This document shows positions 59,036 through 64,000 of a DNA stretch of 64,000 nt, in pieces. The notes below the pieces were generated by a model, which did no database searches, was not told where the DNA came from, and saw nothing but the letters and a program-made list of their open reading frames with translations. Each line of letters begins with the position of its first letter. Position 1 is the stretch's first letter. The stretch comes from Saxidomus purpurata (Eukaryota > Mollusca > Bivalvia > Venerida > Veneridae). The position numbers and the translations under genes were made by a program. The DNA lies in NCBI GenBank assembly GCA_022818135.1, contig JAFMSR010000015.1, positions 29,489,193-29,553,192 on the forward strand, read 5' to 3'.

Positions 59036-59047
59036 TGCGCATGCGCG
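59036..59047 (-). promoter_or_regulatory. Perfect NRF-1-type site before the YqaJ gene
   Basis: TGCGCATGCGCG matches the NRF-1 consensus palindrome. It lies 26 bases upstream of the first ATG of the YqaJ gene on the minus strand, at the start of a CpG-rich patch reaching about 59560. The patch also has two CCGCCAT motifs (about 59369 and 59477), the YY1-type core. This looks like a housekeeping promoter, perhaps bidirectional. Confidence 0.5.
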
Positions 59048-59939
59048 ATTTGTCTTCCGTTTGTTTACAAACACAATCCGGCCTATACCGGCGTTTTGAG
59101 GCTTGATTCTTAAACCGAAAACTGATTATTCTCATCTGAAAATCGTCCGACATAAAATAGTTCAACAATCAGAATCAAACATTTAAGAATGTACGTATAT
59201 TGCCGAAAACACTTCATGCTTGTTGAATAATTCATACTAAACTCTATATAATCATTTATCATACAGAACCATTTTCGTCATATGTTGATATATTTTTTCT
59301 ACACATAGTATGCTCGGAGACAGATTGTTTTATTTATACTGTAAACAGGCCCCACTTCACATATTATCCGCCATTGAAGAAAATAGTCAGGGCAAACAAT
59401 TCCCGATCGGAGGATCTCGGCAGATTCCGTTAACCCATGCCGAGGTGTTCCGATTGATAGTGTTACGGGTTATTTTTCCGCCATATTGGATAGTTGTAAC
59501 GAGAACAAATTGACTGACCTTGACTATTATCGTCTCCCAGCGATTATTACAAACCAGTGTGAATGTGAGAATATCAGTTAAGAAAGGAGAAGGGCAAAAA
59601 TCGGTCAAGATTTCCCGAACATGTATGCAAATTGCGTTAGCGGTAAGTCAACCTTGGGTGATTCGTAAATAAATTAGAATGTACTGTATCTAAACTCTTT
59701 TCAAATAGAATTTCTCTTTTACCGGAAGCAATTATTTATGAATTCACTACTGTACATATAAAATTGAGTATGTTATACCTCAGACAATGTACGTATTAAT
59801 AACATGTTATGTTCTCTGTGGTATATCTTTTTATCATAATCATCTTTGATGATGGCTAACCGTCATAAGTGATTATTATGGCCATCAGGGTGTCCGGTAG
59901 GCTTTGAAACTCAACGGGGCATTGTCACTTCACCGTAAA
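59048..59939. other. CpG-rich promoter patch and gene-free flank
   Basis: CpG-richer to about 59560, then AT-rich. A 67-codon plus-strand frame starts at 59310 in the patch and could be a first exon of a divergent transcript, but it resembles no known protein and is not called. Confidence 0.4.
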
Positions 59940-60385
59940 CAGGCTGATGAAATTGCCCAATCGGGCTTTCGAAAATCAGCTTATTTAAAAATGATTTTCT
60001 TCACTTGGAAAAGGTGTGAACACGTCAAGTATGATAAAATATATGGAAAATGAAAGTAAAAGTGCTAAAAACCTGGCGCAAGAAATGGCTGAATGGATTT
60101 TGGTGATGTGGAGTTTGTTTTTTTTCATACCCTACTAATGCAAATAACATTCCCTAGCTGTTTCAGAAACATTCATGAAGATTTGCACTGAAAATCTTAA
60201 AAAAGGTGTTTTTCAGTGATTTCAAACTTATTTTAATTATGTTAAAAAATCTCAAGATGACTTTTATTCACTTTTTAATTTATTTACTACATCTGAACTT
60301 TGTAATAGTATGTAAATTGTATGAAATTACACATTTTTAAATAAGCTGATTTTCGAAAGCCTGATTGGGCAATTTCATCAGCCTG
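59940..60385. mobile_element. 446-base MITE with long TIRs and GTAAA duplication
   Basis: The ends are inverted repeats of about 54 bases with a single mismatch: CAGGCTGATGAAATTGCCCA at 59940 and its complement ending at 60385, continuing through CTTTCGAAAATCAGCTTATT. Exact 5-base duplications GTAAA flank it (59935-59939 and 60386-60390). It is non-coding and AT-rich inside. The near-identical arms and exact duplication point to a recent insertion. Confidence 0.93.
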
Positions 60386-61824
60386 GTAAAATTGTCAAGA
60401 GTCAATGTGAGATTTTTAAACGTCGACCCATGGGTCATAGAGTTTTGAGCCTTGTACTCTGTGTTTGCATATCATATTTTTCAGTTTGTGTTATGAAGCT
60501 TTACTGTTGCATTTTTCGGAAAATTTTTAAAACAGCTAGGTCTAGCAGCCGATCTCTTTCCCAGGCTTAAATGTACCGTGTTTCCTGTTTGTCACATATC
60601 TTACTGACCTCGCATGTCTGTGATTTGTTATCACAGAGTTGTCTTTACCCTTTTAATAGAAATTGTAATAGTGGAACTTTTATTTTTGAAAACAGTCAGT
60701 TCTGCCTGCTGCGTATGTATATACGGTTTTAGCCAAATGCGAGTATACTGCTTGCGGAGTGATGCAATTACTGGAGATGATGATGATGATGATTTTCTGA
60801 AAGCGAGTAGATTAAAATAGAAGCCCCCCCCCTCTGTTTCTCACTTTCTGTTGCGTCAATGGTCAATTATGATATTTACCAAACAGACTAGTTATTTAAT
60901 TAACAAGTTCAAACTTATGACATTGACTCTAATGAAACTAAGACTTAACCTGTCTAATATGTTCTTTAGCAGATGAATTTGATACAACACAGCCAACTTT
61001 ATCTAGACTGTTCACTGCAACTATTGCAGATGTATAAGAGAATGCGGAAGCTTATTATCTGCCAGAGCATGAAACAATCCGAAAAATTATGCCAAATGGA
61101 TCTCACAAATACTTTGGCAGCAAAAGTTGCAATGATTTTCGACTGTTTCAAGATGTTTATTGAAAAGCCATCTTGACTTGATGTCCTAAGCCACGCTTGG
61201 ACAAAATAATTTATGTTTATATGTTGTGTTTACCTTTTGAGGTAGAATTATTAACAGCCAATTTACTAAGTTACTGTGTCATTGTCGTCACGGTAAAAAA
61301 AACTTAAAACTTAACTCATTCTTATTCAGCGAATAAACATGATAAATGACAGGGAAATTGCAGTTTTATATTTACATTATACCACGGTACAGAGTGAAAC
61401 TATATCGGTATAATCCGGCGGATTCACGTCACTACCTTAATAACCCTATTAAATCGTTGTAAAAGTTTTCAATTAGTAGTCAAGTAGATATGAATAGGGT
61501 TTTCACATACTTTAGGAATAGCTTATGCCCTTGGTTTTGTTGAGGAGGAAAGTTTATTTATTGGACTTATTTATTTAATCATAATATTTATTCATTCTAC
61601 AGGTATAGGGATTTAATGCCTCGTTTACTTCAGATTCATTCATTGATTTTAATATTATGAATATGAAATCTATTTTACGTAACAAAATTGTACAGTATTG
61701 TTTTCGAACCTCTTGCAACTCAATAATACAGCTGCCAAAATGGCCGTTCAGTGTATGCATGTGCGTTCGTACATCTGAGTTTAGCTTGTCCGATCTGTTA
61801 CTATCCATGTATCGAGGTATTCTT
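60386..61824. other. Gene-free stretch
   Basis: AT-rich. A short (GAT)n-like run lies near 60776-60795. No exon or RNA gene recognised. Confidence 0.5.
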
Positions 61825-62335
61825 AAATGACTTGGCACAATTGTTCACCACCATGAGACGGAGTGTCATCTGCAAGAACCAGGTCCCTAGTTCTAAGGTA
61901 AATGTCACTCTTAGAGGTTAAAGGTCGAATTCAAGAATGACTGTTCGGAGCATATCTTCTTCATGCATAAGGGATTTTTATGTAAGTTGGTACAAATGTT
62001 CACCATCTTAAGATAGAGTGTCCTGCGCAAGAACCAGGTCCCTAGTTCCAAGGTCAAGGTCACGCAGGCCAAAGGTCAGATACAAGAATAATTCAAGAAT
62101 GACTTTGTCCGGAGCATTCCTTCTTTATGCCTGAATGGATTTTGATGTTACGTAGCACAAATGTTCACCACCATGAAACGGAGGACCATGTGCAAGAACA
62201 ATGTCTAGGGTCAAGGTCACACTTAGAGGTTAAAGGTTAAATCCAATAATATCTTTGTCCGGAGAATTTCTTCTTCATGCATGGAGGGAATTTGATTTAA
62301 CTTTGCACATATGTTCACCACCATGAGCTACCCTT
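61825..62335. repeat. AAGGTCAAGGTCAC-family tandem array, unit about 155 bases
   Basis: Three units plus a fragment, each with TGTTCACCACCATGA, GCAAGAACCAGGTCCCTAG, AAGGTCAAGGTCAC, GGTTAAAGGT and GTCCGGAGCAT. Unit starts are near 61842, 61997, 62161 and 62311. Same superfamily as 18395-19165. Confidence 0.85.
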
Positions 62336-64000
62336 GTTTTTAGAATTACTTCCCTTTGTTGTTACTGTAAATAGCTTACATTTTAACTTTTTTATTACTG
62401 GCTGTTAAGAAAAATCAAGACAACTTTTCTGTGGTACAACATGCATGTTACATCTAATATTTAGGTATTTTTTAACTATCTCTACTTGGTGAGGAGTTGG
62501 CCCTTTTTACAGCTGGCGGCTCAACATGTTGTACCTGAACATCTAGTTTTTGAATGTATACAAGTGAACGCCAGTCCAATGCAGACTCTAATATATCATG
62601 TGAAACATAAGTATGATTCATATTTGGAGGAAATATTAAAGATAGTTACATAAAAATGTACAATATTATGTAAGAGCCACTCAGCTAGGGCAGGATTTAT
62701 AAATTTAGGGAGAAATGATGTTGCATTTAAGACAGTTTGATTTACAGACCACTAGGGCCGTCGTGATTTGATACTTCATGCAATGATTGAAGACATTTAG
62801 GATATGGAGAACTGTAACTTTATATAACTTAATTATTTAATAAATCTCCCTTTCTGTTAAAACCTTGTCAGGAAAAGTTGGATAGTAACACTGGGAATGA
62901 ATTAATACTTGAATCACACCATCAGTGAGTGCAGTGACCAAGAACCATAACTCTAGCTAATCCTATAATTGATGTATCTATCACCCTTCCATGAAATTGC
63001 CAGCCGTTTGATTGGTCAACGACACGGAAGTTCATATTGATATGAATGGGCAAGCTGGTAATATACACTTGCCATACCCTGTCATTGTACCCCACACTAA
63101 ACAGGAGTGTTCGCATTAAGTACATCAATGGAGCAATCAAATTCAAAGTAGAATGCAACTCTGCAGTATTGAATCATCACTGTCCTCTTGTTACAATGTT
63201 ACAATACCATTTAAGATCTGTATGCTTTGGGAAGTGGTCACAGGGCACACACTGGGCTGAAAAAAGTTGGAGCCACTTTATTTTCGGAGTGATAGGGAGG
63301 GGTATCCACTCCTGCGGCGTGGCGCGGCGAAAATCTTTCACTTCCCAAAGGCAAATGGTGATATTCTAGCTATACTTAGGGGCCTTTGAAAGACAGTGTG
63401 TATACCTTTGAAGCAAGTTTTGTATTTTAAAATGTAGTCCTGTGTTGTTTAATTTGCTAAAACCAATACAGGATTATATACAGTTTAAAGAAGCCATTGT
63501 AACAGATGTTGACAAGTGGCGTTTTGGACAAGTTTCTAGGTACCTTTTTATAGTCGAAGCTGTGAATATCTTATTTTTCAGGAGTTTTTCTTTTAATATT
63601 GTTAAAGCCTTTCAAATTTTTTTTATCGGCAGCAACTTTACTAATTACACACAAGATAAGACGGCGGCGACAATGTTCTCCGAAATTAAAGTCACCTTAC
63701 CTCCAGTGCCTTCAGCGCTTTGATTTATGACAGCTTGAAAGAATCTGTGGAGAGGTCATTGTCACATGGGAATCGGCAGATATGACATTATATAGCCTAT
63801 GCGAAATATTGTTTAAAGTATCATTTCCGCTTATATTCGCAAAAATGACCTCTTCAAAATAAAAATGCGTTTAAAAATGCAAAACAAAATTGACTTCATT
63901 TATTAAAGTGGAATTATGCACATTTTTTTCAAGTAAAAATCCAGCTGAAATAGGTGTGTGTAAAAAGGGTAGAGGAAATAATAGCTTTTAATCCAATACA
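62336..64000. other. Gene-free stretch to the window end
   Basis: AT-rich sequence. An inverted pair CTTTGGGAAGTG (63225-63236) and its complement (63339-63350) brackets a GC-richer 100 bases that include GGCGTGGCGCGGCG, possibly a small MITE. The 107- and 93-codon frames at 63046 and 63442 have no recognisable features. Confidence 0.45.

Noticed and set aside
59310..59513. 67-codon frame in the CpG patch
   Set aside because: No recognisable similarity; could be a first exon, but the evidence is too thin to call.
63046..63723. Frames of 107 and 93 codons near the right edge
   Set aside because: No family features; part of the first spans a small inverted-repeat segment.

Overview
The window is nuclear DNA of an invertebrate animal: AT-rich, short exons with GT-AG introns, one tRNA-derived SINE, a non-LTR retrotransposon, several inverted-repeat elements and long dispersed tandem repeats. 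The protein families and the repeats (notably a dispersed motif around AGTGCAGATCATGATCAG, and long arrays carrying AAGGTCAAGGTCAC) suggest a bivalve mollusc, possibly a venerid-type clam. That placement rests on memory of such genomes, not on a search.

Layout. 1-670: probable last exon of an unidentified gene entering from the left. 671-10079: no gene; two copies of a hairpin-bearing repeat, an inverted-repeat element and a 36-bp minisatellite. 10080-26042 (+): a calpain-5/6-type gene (protease core, domain III/CBSW, C-terminal C2) in ten recognisable coding exons. About 135 residues of the protease core, between the Cys exon and the His/Asn exon, could not be found in the 8-kb intron that should hold them. 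26043-35954: intergenic, with a decayed reverse-transcriptase remnant and a 1.38-kb TTAA-flanked element. 35955-40499 (+): a five-exon PLEKHB (evectin)-type PH-domain gene whose introns hold a Harbinger-type transposase fragment and a SINE with clean target-site duplications. 44745-45842 (+): a single-exon type II membrane protein with a DxD motif, glycosyltransferase-like.

49404-59010 (-): the most unusual locus. Exons for an N-terminal domain, a SWIM zinc finger, a YqaJ/lambda-exonuclease-type nuclease and, further downstream on the same strand, a PHD finger look like one gene. It carries a homopolymer frameshift, an in-frame stop, a 51-base C tract inside the SWIM exon and a stop just before the PHD finger. 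A 4.5-kb LINE (ORF1, then endonuclease-reverse transcriptase) lies in the same orientation between the nuclease exon and the PHD exon. A perfect NRF-1-type site lies just upstream of the first ATG. 59048-64000: no gene; a 446-bp MITE with perfect 5-bp duplications and another tandem array.

The three apparently functional genes (calpain, PLEKHB, DxD membrane protein) have no evident functional link. Much of the interest lies in mobile DNA reshaping genes: duplicated and decoy splice acceptors in the calpain gene, a LINE in the YqaJ-PHD locus, and repeats that spread nuclear-receptor-like half-sites.
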